From the NCBI GenBank assembly GCA_046331545.1, contig JAXLQR010000002.1, positions 1,302,001-1,366,000 on the forward strand: 64,000 bases of DNA, written 5' to 3'. The number at the start of each line of letters is the position of its first letter. The stretch's first letter is position 1. This document shows positions 7,724 to 17,176 of this stretch, piece by piece. The translations under genes were made by a program, and so were the position numbers. Source of the stretch: JADJVL01 sp046331545. Its GTDB lineage: Bacteria > Acidobacteriota > Holophagae > Holophagales > Holophagaceae. The notes under the pieces are model-generated. The model had not been told where the DNA came from. It saw only the letters and a list, made by a program, of their open reading frames with translations, and did not search any database.

Positions 7724-8143
7724 CGACTACCGCCTGGGTCTCTCCCTCCGAGGGCGTAAGGCGACGAAGAGATTCCGTGTTGAGAAGGAGTTTCTTGTTG
7801 CGGTCCATTCAGGCCTCCAGGGGCGAAAAGGGGTAAAGGGTCAAGCCTATCGAGGCTTGCGGTCGTTGCCACCGCGGGTTTTCGGTCAGACATCTCAAGG
7901 TTCGTTTAACCAGCATTTGGGTTCAGAGGTGGCCGGATCGGACCCTCCGATCGGCGGTCGCGAGCCCTCCCAACGGTCTAATCCCGGGGTCCGATCCGTG
8001 GAAGGGGCTGGGCGGACGCGGCCCTGCTCCCGCCCTCCTCTCCGAGTTGGCCGCCCCTCCCGGGAGCCCTGGTCGGCGCCCCGGAGGTGTCGGCCATGGG
8101 GCAGGCCGCGGAACCGATGAACCCTCGGGCCCTGGCGAAGCTA
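7724..8143. other. Non-coding stretch upstream of the AraC regulator
   Basis: About 420 bases without a convincing gene between the divergent kinase and AraC genes. Composition is less GC-rich than the surroundings up to about 7920. It contains a 7-3-7 inverted repeat at 7936-7952 (GATCGGA-CCC-TCCGATC) and inverted copies of the 10-mer CGGATCGGAC at 7934-7943 and 7989-7998; a third copy lies beyond the AraC gene at 9125-9134. I see no RNA gene or insertion sequence. Confidence 0.5.
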
Positions 8144-8220
8144 TGGAAAAAATCCATCTTTGCCAGGAGATTTTCTGCCATCCTTCCTTGTCAGGCCCAC
8201 CCTGCCTGGCAGTTTTTCCA
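8144..8220 (+). promoter_or_regulatory. Two-part inverted repeat in the araC-type leader, next to the ribosome site
   Basis: TGGAAAAA (8144-8151) and TGCCAGG (8161-8167) are matched in reverse order by CCTGGCA (8205-8211) and TTTTTCCA (8213-8220). The second arm ends directly at the Shine-Dalgarno AGGAGG (8221-8226) of the regulator gene. A long-range hairpin could affect translation or be a terminator/antiterminator, but function is not shown. Confidence 0.4.
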
Positions 8221-8231
8221 AGGAGGTCGCC

Positions 8232-9092
8232 ATGGCTGAGCCTGAAAGCCAGAACCTCGTCATCCGGGTGAGCGGGCCTCTGCGGCTGGTGCAGCTCAGG
8301 AGCGACCCGGTGCCGCCCAAGGCGCTCCCGAGCCGGGACGCGTGGACGCTCATCCATGCCAGTTCGGCCATCCGGGTCTGCACCGGCGACGACCACGAGG
8401 AGGGCATCATCCGACGGGGCGACCTGGCCCTGCTGCTGCCGGGCTTCCAGCACGTCCTGAAGCGCCACCAGGCCAACCAGCCCTTCGGCTACACGGCCCT
8501 CCAGCTCGAAGGCCCTTTCCCGGAGCCCCTGCTCACGGCCCTCCAGCACCCGCCCCGCAAGTGGCAGGAGCAGACCTTCTCGGTGCTGCGCAGCCAGGCC
8601 ATGAAGCAGCTCTTCACCATCTTCACGACGGAACTGACGAACCCCGAGGGCGTGCAGCTCATGACCCGGGAGCTCTTCCTCATCCTGTTGGGCGCGGAGC
8701 TGGCCCGCCTCACGGAGAAGGAGGACCGCAGCCGCTTTCCCTACCGGCTCAACCGCTCCACCCTGCAGCTGGTGCTGGACCACATGGAGGCCCACCTGGG
8801 CGCGAAGAACTCCGTCTCCGAGCTGGCGACCATGGCCCGCTGCACGCCGGACCACTTCATCCGCCTCTTCCGCGAGGCGACGAGCACCACCCCCCACCAG
8901 TACCTCATCGAGCGCCGCCTGCAGCGCGCCGTCACCCTGCTCGCCAGCGGCGAGCGCCCCAGCGACGTGGCCAAGATCCTCGGCTTCTACGACGCCAGCG
9001 CCTTCACGCGGGCCTTCAAGCGGCGGTTCGGCGTGCCGCCGAGCCAGTACGCCCAGGAGGCCTACGACCGGCAGTTCCCCAAGAAGGGCTGA
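8232..9092 (+). CDS. AraC-family transcriptional regulator
   Basis: A 286-residue regulator. The N-terminal half (1-170) is a cupin-like sensing domain (RLVQLRSDPVPP..., IRRGDLALLLPGFQHVLKR); the C-terminal 100 residues hold the two helix-turn-helix motifs of the AraC family: SVSELATMARCTPDHFIRLF and then PSDVAKILGFYDASAFTRAFKRRFGVPPSQYA. ATG 8232 is chosen because a strong AGGAGG precedes it; an earlier in-frame start would lie in the leader hairpin. The ligand is unknown. The last 13 codons are duplicated 144 bases downstream (see repeat). Confidence 0.93.
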   Translation: MAEPESQNLVIRVSGPLRLVQLRSDPVPPKALPSRDAWTLIHASSAIRVCTGDDHEEGIIRRGDLALLLPGFQHVLKRHQANQPFGYTALQLEGPFPEPLLTALQHPPRKWQEQTFSVLRSQAMKQLFTIFTTELTNPEGVQLMTRELFLILLGAELARLTEKEDRSRFPYRLNRSTLQLVLDHMEAHLGAKNSVSELATMARCTPDHFIRLFREATSTTPHQYLIERRLQRAVTLLASGERPSDVAKILGFYDASAFTRAFKRRFGVPPSQYAQEAYDRQFPKKG

Positions 9093-9237
9093 AGGCTCCT
9101 GCGTCCGGCTCCGCCGACCACCCCCGGATCGGACAGGACATCCAGTCCTGTCCTCCCGCTCCTCGCTTCGCTCGATCGCGGACGGGGCCCCGTTGCCCAG
9201 GAGGCCTACGACCGGCAGTTCCCCAAGAAGGGGTGAA
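9051..9237 (+). repeat. Direct duplication of the AraC gene 3' end
   Basis: Bases 9051-9088 are repeated exactly at 9195-9232 (38 bp); allowing one mismatch the match runs over 43 bp including the stop codon (9051-9093 and 9195-9237). The 101 bases between the copies include a 9-bp perfect hairpin (9131-9139 with 9145-9153). The second copy encodes the same peptide AQEAYDRQFPKKG but has no start, so it is not a gene. Confidence 0.9.
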
Positions 9238-9241
9238 ACGG

Positions 9242-9267
9242 CGAAGCGGCCCCTGCGGGCCGCTTCG
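9242..9267. terminator. Hairpin between AraC and the convergent small secreted gene
   Basis: A perfect 11-bp inverted repeat (9242-9252 with 9257-9267), loop CTGC, located between genes that converge. There is no clear T-run. It may serve both. Confidence 0.55.
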
Positions 9268-9285
9268 GCTTCCGGCGGGACGCGC

Positions 9286-9594
9286 TCAGAACGGCTTGCA
9301 CACCTTGCAGGCCTTGAAGCCCTGGGCCTGGGCCTCGGCGGCGCTGGCGAAGCTGACCTTGTTGGCGGCCTTCATCTTCGCGGCGGTCTTGCAGTCGGCC
9401 TTGTGGCAGACCTTCGAGTCCTTGTTGCCGACGAAGGCGCCCGCGGCGGCGGGAGCGGGCGCCGGCTTGGCGGTGGGGGCCGGGGCAGGCTTGGCCGCCG
9501 GGGCGGGGGCCGGCGCGGGCTTGGCCGGCTTCGCGGCGGGCGCCTGGGCGAGCAGCGGCAGGCAGAGAAGGGCGGCGGCGAGGAAGGTCTTCAT
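9286..9594 (-). CDS. Small secreted protein with an Ada-type metal-binding domain
   Basis: A 102-residue protein. A signal peptide (MKTFLAAALLCLPLLAQA) is followed by a Pro/Ala/Lys low-complexity linker (residues 19-52) and a C-terminal module of about 45 residues: SKVCHKADCKTA...NKVSFASAAEAQAQGFKACKVC. This matches the fold of the Ada N-terminal zinc-binding domain (CxxxxC ... CxxC with the GF/GY-x-xC turn), here as a secreted stand-alone unit. Cysteines in it probably bind a metal. The ATG at 9594 starts the signal peptide and has GGAGA five bases upstream. Function unknown. Confidence 0.78.
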   Translation of the reverse strand: MKTFLAAALLCLPLLAQAPAAKPAKPAPAPAPAAKPAPAPTAKPAPAPAAAGAFVGNKDSKVCHKADCKTAAKMKAANKVSFASAAEAQAQGFKACKVCKPF

Positions 9595-9648
9595 GGGGTC
9601 TCCGGGGAAGGTGCCCGAAGGGTAACGCCAGGCGTCCGCCGCTCCCAT

Positions 9649-9679
9649 GAAAAAGGCCGGCCCGGGGCCGGCCTTTTTC
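9649..9679. terminator. Bidirectional intrinsic terminator
   Basis: A perfect 14-bp stem (9649-9662 with 9666-9679) that begins GAAAAAGGCC and ends GGCCTTTTTC, so each strand ends in a run of five T. It sits downstream of the minus-strand gene that ends at 9694 and is the clearest Rho-independent terminator in this part of the window. Confidence 0.85.
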
Positions 9680-9693
9680 GGTTCGGGGAGCCC

Positions 9694-10122
9694 TCAGTTG
9701 CCGGTCTTGGCCTTGGCGGCCTCCTTGGCCTTGGTGGCGCCGGCCTTGGCGTCCTTCGCGGCCTCCACGACCTTGTCCTTGGCCTCCCCGGTCTTGGCCG
9801 CGGCCTCGCCGCCCTTCGCCTGGGCGCCCTTCGCCTTGGACATGGCCTTGCCCGCCTTCACGGCGGCCCCGGCCTTGTCGCCGGACTTGGCGTCCTTGGC
9901 GGCGTCCTTCGCCGCGGCGGTGGCCTCCTTGGCGTCGGCCTTCACCGCCTCGCCCTTGGCCTTGGCCTCCTTGCCCTTGGCCACGGCCGCGCCGGCCTTC
10001 GCCTTGGCGTCCTGGGCCTTCGACACGGCCTCCGCCCCCTTCACGGCGGCCTTGGCGTCCTTCAGATCCTGCGCCCCCAGCAGGGAGGCGGCGGCGAGCA
10101 GCGCGAGGGTGATGGGCTTCAT
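9694..10122 (-). CDS. Secreted Lys/Ala-rich low-complexity protein
   Basis: A 142-residue protein. A signal peptide (MKPITLALLAAASLLGAQ) precedes about 120 residues made almost only of Ala, Lys, Gly, Asp and Glu, with repeated AKAKG-, KDAK- and EAAK-like units. The pattern resembles LEA proteins or histone H1-like tails and would form an amphipathic, highly charged helix. The start at 10122 follows GAGGA at a normal distance. I cannot assign a function; stress protection or binding of an anionic polymer are guesses. It is not a chance frame: the signal peptide, the terminator and the ribosome site all fit. Confidence 0.7.
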   Translation of the reverse strand: MKPITLALLAAASLLGAQDLKDAKAAVKGAEAVSKAQDAKAKAGAAVAKGKEAKAKGEAVKADAKEATAAAKDAAKDAKSGDKAGAAVKAGKAMSKAKGAQAKGGEAAAKTGEAKDKVVEAAKDAKAGATKAKEAAKAKTGN

Positions 10123-10182
10123 GGTTCCTCCTCGGGAAGGCTTCCACCATGCGCCCATCCTGGCCGAAGGGCAATCGGTGTT

Positions 10183-11772
10183 TCAGCCCGGCAGGGTCTT
10201 CAGGAAGCGGGGCGGCCGCCGCGCCCTGGACGCGGTCTCGAAGGCGTGGCCGAGCCGCAGCAGCACCGGCTCGGACCAGGCCCGGCCGAAGAAGGAGAGG
10301 CCGACCGGAAGCCCGTGCACGAAGCCCGCGGGCACGGTGAGGTGCGGATAGCCCGCCACCGCGGCGGGGCTGGAGAGGCTCAGCCCGTCCGCGTCCCCGT
10401 TCACCCAGTCGATGGGCGCCGCCGGGCCCGAGGTGGGGCCCACGAGGGCGTCGAGCCTGTGCGCGTCCATCGGCCCGTCGATGGCGTCGCGGCTGTGCTT
10501 CCGGCAGGTCTCCAGGGCCTTGAGGTAGGCGGCGTCCGTGAGCGGACCCTTCCCCAGGGCCTGGTCCACCCACTCCTGGGCGAACCAGGGCATCTCCCGC
10601 GCCCGCTCCCGGAGGTTGAAGGCCTGGAGGTCCGCCAGGCTCCGCACGGCGCCGCCCCGGGCTCCGAGGTAGGCGTCGAGGTCGGCCTTGAACTCGAAGA
10701 GCAGCACCTCCAGCTCCGCCTCCTGGTAGGCGTCGGCCTTGACCTCCACCTCCACCAGGGTGGCGCCCTGGGCCTTCAGGTGCGCCCAGGCGGAGTCCAT
10801 CACTGCATCCACGCCCGGGTGGCGGCCCCGGAGGTTCTTCACCACGCCCAGGCGGGCGCCCTTCAGCCCTTCCGCGTCGAGGAAACGGGTGTAGTCAGCG
10901 TGCCCCCGTCCCTTCGACGCCGCGGTGGCGGAATCCCGGGGATCCTCACCCGCCATGGCCCCCAGCAGCAGCGCCGCGTCCCCCACCGTGCGCGCCATGG
11001 GGCCGGGCGTGTCCTGGCTGTGGGCGATGGGGATGATGCCGCTGCGGCTGAGCAGGCCCAGGGTGGGCTTGAGGCCCACGATGCCGCAGGCGGAGCCGGG
11101 GCTCACGATGGAGCCATCGGTTTCGGTGCCCACGGCGGCGGCGCAGAAGGCGGCGGCCACGGCCGCGGCGCTGCCGGAACTGGAGCCGCTGGGATTGCGG
11201 TCCAGCACGTGGGGATTGCGCACCTGGCCGCCCCGGGTGCTCCAGCCGCTCTGGCTGCGGGACGAGCGGAAGTTCGCCCATTCGCTGAGGTTCGTCTTGC
11301 CCAGCAGCACCGCGCCGGCGGCCCGCAGGCGCTCCAGGACAAAGGCGTCCCGGGCGGGCGCGGGGGCCTCCAGCAGGGCCAGGGAGCCGGCGGTGGTCCT
11401 CATGCGGTCCGCGCTGTCCAGGTTGTCCTTCACCAGGATGGGCAGGCCGTGGAGCGGACCTCGCGGACCCTTCACCTTCCGTTCCCGGTCCAGGGCCCGG
11501 GCGATCGCCAGGGCCTCCGGGTTCAGCTCCGCCACCGCGTGCACGGCGCCGTCCAGGCGGCGGATGCGGGCCTGGAAGGCCCGCACCAGCGCCTCGCTGG
11601 TCCAGGCGCCGGAAGCCAGCCCCTCGGCGAGGGAAGAGGCGGTGGAGGCTTCGAGGTCGAGGCCGGCGCCGGGCTTCGCCCCTGCCCGGAGGGAGGAGGC
11701 GGCGCCCGCGACGGCGCCTGCGGCGAGGCCCGCGGCGAGGAAGGTCCGTCGGTCGAGGCCGGAGGTCGTCAT
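10183..11772 (-). CDS. Tat-exported amidase (amidase signature family)
   Basis: A 529-residue hydrolase. The N-terminus has a twin-arginine signal (DRRTFLAAGLAAGAVAGAA), so it is exported folded. The amidase signature follows: catalytic Lys115 in ILVKDNL, the Gly/Ser-rich SGSSSGSAAA segment with the cis-Ser, and nucleophile Ser221 in GTETDGSI. All three triad residues are present. Members hydrolyse amides or act on peptides and aryl amides; the substrate here is unknown. The start at 11772 is set by the Tat signal and by the GGGTGACCCC leader resembling those before the genes at 5493 and 9594. The protein resembles secreted amidases often labelled AtzF- or GatA-like, but it is not part of a gatCAB set. 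Confidence 0.92.
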   Translation of the reverse strand: MTTSGLDRRTFLAAGLAAGAVAGAASSLRAGAKPGAGLDLEASTASSLAEGLASGAWTSEALVRAFQARIRRLDGAVHAVAELNPEALAIARALDRERKVKGPRGPLHGLPILVKDNLDSADRMRTTAGSLALLEAPAPARDAFVLERLRAAGAVLLGKTNLSEWANFRSSRSQSGWSTRGGQVRNPHVLDRNPSGSSSGSAAAVAAAFCAAAVGTETDGSIVSPGSACGIVGLKPTLGLLSRSGIIPIAHSQDTPGPMARTVGDAALLLGAMAGEDPRDSATAASKGRGHADYTRFLDAEGLKGARLGVVKNLRGRHPGVDAVMDSAWAHLKAQGATLVEVEVKADAYQEAELEVLLFEFKADLDAYLGARGGAVRSLADLQAFNLRERAREMPWFAQEWVDQALGKGPLTDAAYLKALETCRKHSRDAIDGPMDAHRLDALVGPTSGPAAPIDWVNGDADGLSLSSPAAVAGYPHLTVPAGFVHGLPVGLSFFGRAWSEPVLLRLGHAFETASRARRPPRFLKTLPG

Positions 11773-11902
11773 GGGGTCACCCGGGAAGCCTTCCCATTCC
11801 ACCACAGGCCCCGTTCGCCGGCGCCGGTCCGGCCTTCGCCGGTCCGGGGCTCCGGCGAGGCTGGGCGGGACGCATGCTGGAGCCGACCCGCTGGAGGCCG
11901 CC

Positions 11903-12088
11903 GTGAAAACCTTCCTGCTCTGGTGCATCCTCCTGGTGCTGTGCTGGCCCCTGGCGATCCTGGCCCTGGTCGCCTGGCCCCTCGTGTGGCTGATGCTGCT
12001 GCCCTTCCGCCTGGTGGGGCTCACCGTGAACGGCGTGTTCCACCTGGTGCGGGCGATCTTCCTGCTGCCGGCGCGGGTCCTCAGCTAG
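11903..12088 (+). CDS. Small membrane protein
   Basis: A 61-residue protein that starts with GTG at 11903, six bases after GGAGG. It is almost entirely hydrophobic: VKTFLLWCILLVLCWPLAIL is a first membrane segment, and a second one rich in Trp, Leu and Phe follows, with a C-terminal Arg-flanked helix. The last codons overlap the convergent esterase gene by eight bases. I know similar small proteins annotated only as hypothetical membrane proteins. Function unknown. Confidence 0.65.
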   Translation: MKTFLLWCILLVLCWPLAILALVAWPLVWLMLLPFRLVGLTVNGVFHLVRAIFLLPARVLS

Positions 12089-13043
12089 GGGCCCGCTTGT
12101 CCCGGAAGAAGCGCCAGGCCTCCTCGGCGGCCTCGGCGTCGTGGTTCTGGGGCCCGCAGACCTTGGTGTAGAGCCAGCCCAGGCGGTGGGCGAGGCTGGG
12201 CTCGCAGTGGCCGCCGCCCTCCACCTTCAGGAGCTGGACCTGGGGACCCGCGCTCGGGCCCCAGGTGCTACGCGTCAGGCGCGTGTCCTCCCCGCGCGGG
12301 CGCCGCCCCCCGGCGTGGGGCAGCGCCTCCGCCACCGGCTGGCCCCGCAGGCCCGCGGCCGCCTTCCAGTAGGCGAGGGTGGGCTCCACCCCGAGCACCG
12401 CGCCCCGCAGCCGCTCGTGGAAGTGCACCTGCCCGCCGCCGTAGGGCATGAGGGGATCCTCGGTGCCCGCGACGAGGAGCACCGAGACGGGCCTGGGCGG
12501 CGCGGGCGGCAGCCGGTCCCCCGGCATGGAGGCACAGACCGCGGCCACGGCGGCCAGGGGGAGGCCGGGCTCCCGGGCGAGCCGGAGGCTGAAGACGCCG
12601 CCGTTGGACATGCCCATGGCATAGACCCGCGACGGGTCGGTGCGCTGCTCGGCGTGGAGGCGCGCGACCAGGGCCTTCGCGAAGGCCACGTCGTCCGTGG
12701 TGGGATTGCCCGCGTCCCCCGGGCGGCCGTCGTTCCAGCCCTGCTTGCCGTCCGCCCCCCGCGCCCCGTCCAGGGCGGCCACCACCACGCCCTCCCGGTC
12801 CGCGATGGGCAGCCATGCGGCAAGCGGCGAGGCGGGCAGGCGGCCCTGGCCCAGGGTGTTCGCCGCGCTGCCCATGTGGCCGTGGAAGAGCAGCACCAGG
12901 GGCCGGCCGGGCCTGGCCGGGCCATCGGGCAGGGCCACCAGGGCGAGGCGGGGACCGTCCGGGGTCTGGAGGGTGAGGCGCTGGATCTGGGCCGCGGGCA
13001 GCACGGCGGCCAGGAGGCAGGGAAGGATCCGGCGGAGGCTCAT
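12081..13043 (-). CDS. Secreted PHB depolymerase/LpqC-type esterase
   Basis: A 320-residue alpha/beta hydrolase with a signal peptide (MSLRRILPCLLAAVLPAAQI). The oxyanion region LVLLFHGHMGSA, the nucleophile Ser146 in MGMSNGG, the acid in GTEDPLMPYGGG and the His in GGGHCEPS form a complete triad in the order typical of poly(3-hydroxybutyrate) depolymerase/feruloyl esterase-like proteins (LpqC, CE1). The substrate is uncertain. ATG 13043 starts the signal peptide; GGAGG lies very close to it, so the exact start is not fully certain. It lies 38 bases after purL on the same strand. Confidence 0.85.
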   Translation of the reverse strand: MSLRRILPCLLAAVLPAAQIQRLTLQTPDGPRLALVALPDGPARPGRPLVLLFHGHMGSAANTLGQGRLPASPLAAWLPIADREGVVVAALDGARGADGKQGWNDGRPGDAGNPTTDDVAFAKALVARLHAEQRTDPSRVYAMGMSNGGVFSLRLAREPGLPLAAVAAVCASMPGDRLPPAPPRPVSVLLVAGTEDPLMPYGGGQVHFHERLRGAVLGVEPTLAYWKAAAGLRGQPVAEALPHAGGRRPRGEDTRLTRSTWGPSAGPQVQLLKVEGGGHCEPSLAHRLGWLYTKVCGPQNHDAEAAEEAWRFFRDKRAPS

Positions 13044-13081
13044 GCCTCCATGGAAGCCGGGACCGGGCGAAGGTTGAAGCC

Positions 13082-15394
<2,313 letters not shown>

Positions 15395-15413
15395 GGCAGC
15401 GCTCCGCGTGGCT

Positions 15414-15421
15414 CCAGTCTA
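15414..15421 (-). promoter_or_regulatory. Putative -10 element of purL (TAGACTGG on the minus strand)
   Basis: On the minus strand TAGACTGG lies about 20 bases upstream of the purL ATG. It matches the TANNNTGG pattern seen before purS and pyrR. No clear -35 box is visible. Confidence 0.35.
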
Positions 15422-15487
15422 CCGGCCCTCCGACTCACCCAATGCCCTGTATTTTCGCGGCTTTTCGCCCCATACTGGCCAGCTGCC

Positions 15488-17167
15488 ATGCACGCGAAGG
15501 CCCCGAAGACGCTCCTGCTCTACAGCGCCCCCAAGTCCGGCTTCGGGGACGAGTGGATGACCTTCCTGCCCATCGGCCTGGGCTTCCTCCAGGCCATGCT
15601 GAAGTCCAAGGGCTACCCCTGCCGGCTGGCGAACCTCAGCGGCAAGTCCCGGGCGGAGGTGCTTGCCTACCTGAAGAAGCAGAAGCCCGACGTGGTGGGC
15701 GTCTCCATGTTCACCTTCAACCGCAAGCGGAGCTACGACCTGCTGCGCTGGGCGAAGGAGGCCTGCCCGGACGCGGTCACCCTGGCGGGCGGCCCCCATC
15801 CCACCCACCTCGCGGCAGAGGTCTTCGAGGACTGCCCGGCCCTGGACGCCATCGTGAAGGGCGAGGGCGAGCCCATCCTCCTCGGCATCGTGGAGCGCCT
15901 CCACGCCGCGCCGGGGACAAACCTCTGGAAGCGCACGCCGGGGCTCATCCTGCGCCCCGAAGGCGGACCCGGGATCGTCGAAACCCCGTCCCAGCCCGTG
16001 CTGGAGGACCTGGACGTGATGGGCGCGCCGGCGGCCCACTTCGAGGCGGACTTCCTGGACGACGTGGGCCAGCTGGCCTACCTCAGCACCAGCCGCGGCT
16101 GCCCGGCCACCTGCAACTTCTGCAACACGCCGGAATTCTGGGGCACCTCCATCCGCTTCCGCGGCCCCGAGGCGGTGCTCGCCGAGATGCGGCTGCTGCG
16201 GGAGAAGCACGGCCTCACCTACTACTCCTTCCGCGACGACACCTTCACCGGCAACCGGGGCCGCATCCTCACGCTGATGGACCTGATCCAGGGCTCGGGG
16301 CTGCACCCGCTCTGGAACTGCCAGTCCCGGGTGAACCTCGTGGACGAGGACCGCCTGGTGGCCATGAAGCGCGCGGGCTGCGAGTTCATGCAGTTCGGCG
16401 TGGAGCACGGCAGCGAGAAGGTGCTGCTCCTCCTGGACAAGGGCACCAACCTGCGCCACGCCCGCAAGGCCCTGGAGCTGGTGCGCAAGGTGGGGATGAA
16501 CCTCGGCATCTACCTCATCACCGGCATCCCCGGGGAGACCTGGGAGGACGTGGAGCTCACGGCGAGGTTCATCCGGGACACGAAGCCCCACGACTGCCAG
16601 CTCTCGCCCCTGGCGCTCTACCCCGGCACGCGCATGTACGACCGGATCCGGGCCGAGGGAAAGGTGTCCCGGGACTTCTTCCGGGAGAGCGGGGACGCGG
16701 AGATCTTCGCGCGGCAGGACGCCCACACCGAGCAGGCCCTGCAGTTCCTCTACCGCGAGATCGAGGCGGTGAAGCCCAAGGCCCGTTACACGCCGAAGGA
16801 GTTCGCCGAGCAGAAGCGATGGCTGGGCTTCTGCGCGGTGACGAACCTGCTCTGCGGCGAGGCCGCGGAGGACACGGGCCGCTGGACCGAGGCCGAGGCG
16901 GAGTACGCCGAGATCATCGCGCGGGAGCCCGGCAACTTCTGGGGCTTCATGAAGCGGGCCCTGCTGTTCGAGAAGCTGGACCGGATGAAGGAGGCCAAGG
17001 CCGACCTCGCCGAGGCCCTGGCCCTGGCGCCCGGCAACCCCGAAGCCACCGAGCTGGCCTCCCTGTGGGGCGTGGCGCTGCGCAAGGCGCGGCGGAAGGC
17101 GCCGGCCCACGGGCCCACGGCGGAGATGAAGGGCGGGCAGGCCTTCCTCGCGCGGCCGAAGCGGTAG
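15488..17167 (+). CDS. B12-binding-domain radical SAM protein with C-terminal TPR-like region
   Basis: A 559-residue protein. Residues 1-160 form a B12-binding-like Rossmann domain (MKSKGYPCRL-type helix, DVVGVSMFTFNRKRSYDL, TLAGGPHPTHL, IVKGEGEP). The radical SAM core starts at Cys205: CPATCNFC gives Cys205/209/212 for the 4Fe-4S cluster, followed by FRDDTF and GVEHGSE. After the core (about 430) a helical region with repeats like WTEAEAEYAEIIAREPGNFW and ALALAPGNPEA looks like TPR units. The family includes many methyltransferases and cyclases of unknown substrate (BchE-like). It is divergent from purL and has no linked partner, so the reaction is unknown. Confidence 0.88.
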   Translation: MHAKAPKTLLLYSAPKSGFGDEWMTFLPIGLGFLQAMLKSKGYPCRLANLSGKSRAEVLAYLKKQKPDVVGVSMFTFNRKRSYDLLRWAKEACPDAVTLAGGPHPTHLAAEVFEDCPALDAIVKGEGEPILLGIVERLHAAPGTNLWKRTPGLILRPEGGPGIVETPSQPVLEDLDVMGAPAAHFEADFLDDVGQLAYLSTSRGCPATCNFCNTPEFWGTSIRFRGPEAVLAEMRLLREKHGLTYYSFRDDTFTGNRGRILTLMDLIQGSGLHPLWNCQSRVNLVDEDRLVAMKRAGCEFMQFGVEHGSEKVLLLLDKGTNLRHARKALELVRKVGMNLGIYLITGIPGETWEDVELTARFIRDTKPHDCQLSPLALYPGTRMYDRIRAEGKVSRDFFRESGDAEIFARQDAHTEQALQFLYREIEAVKPKARYTPKEFAEQKRWLGFCAVTNLLCGEAAEDTGRWTEAEAEYAEIIAREPGNFWGFMKRALLFEKLDRMKEAKADLAEALALAPGNPEATELASLWGVALRKARRKAPAHGPTAEMKGGQAFLARPKR

Positions 17168-17176
17168 CCCCCGGCC

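Noticed and set aside
9195..9232. A second short coding region after the AraC gene
   Set aside because: It is a copy of the AraC gene end without a start codon or a ribosome site.
10183..11772. GatA subunit of the amidotransferase
   Set aside because: It has a Tat signal and no gatB/gatC genes nearby, so it is a secreted amidase.
9193..12171. A 992-codon plus-strand frame across several minus-strand genes
   Set aside because: It covers a signal peptide, terminators and the amidase gene on the other strand, and its product is Gly/Arg-rich noise.
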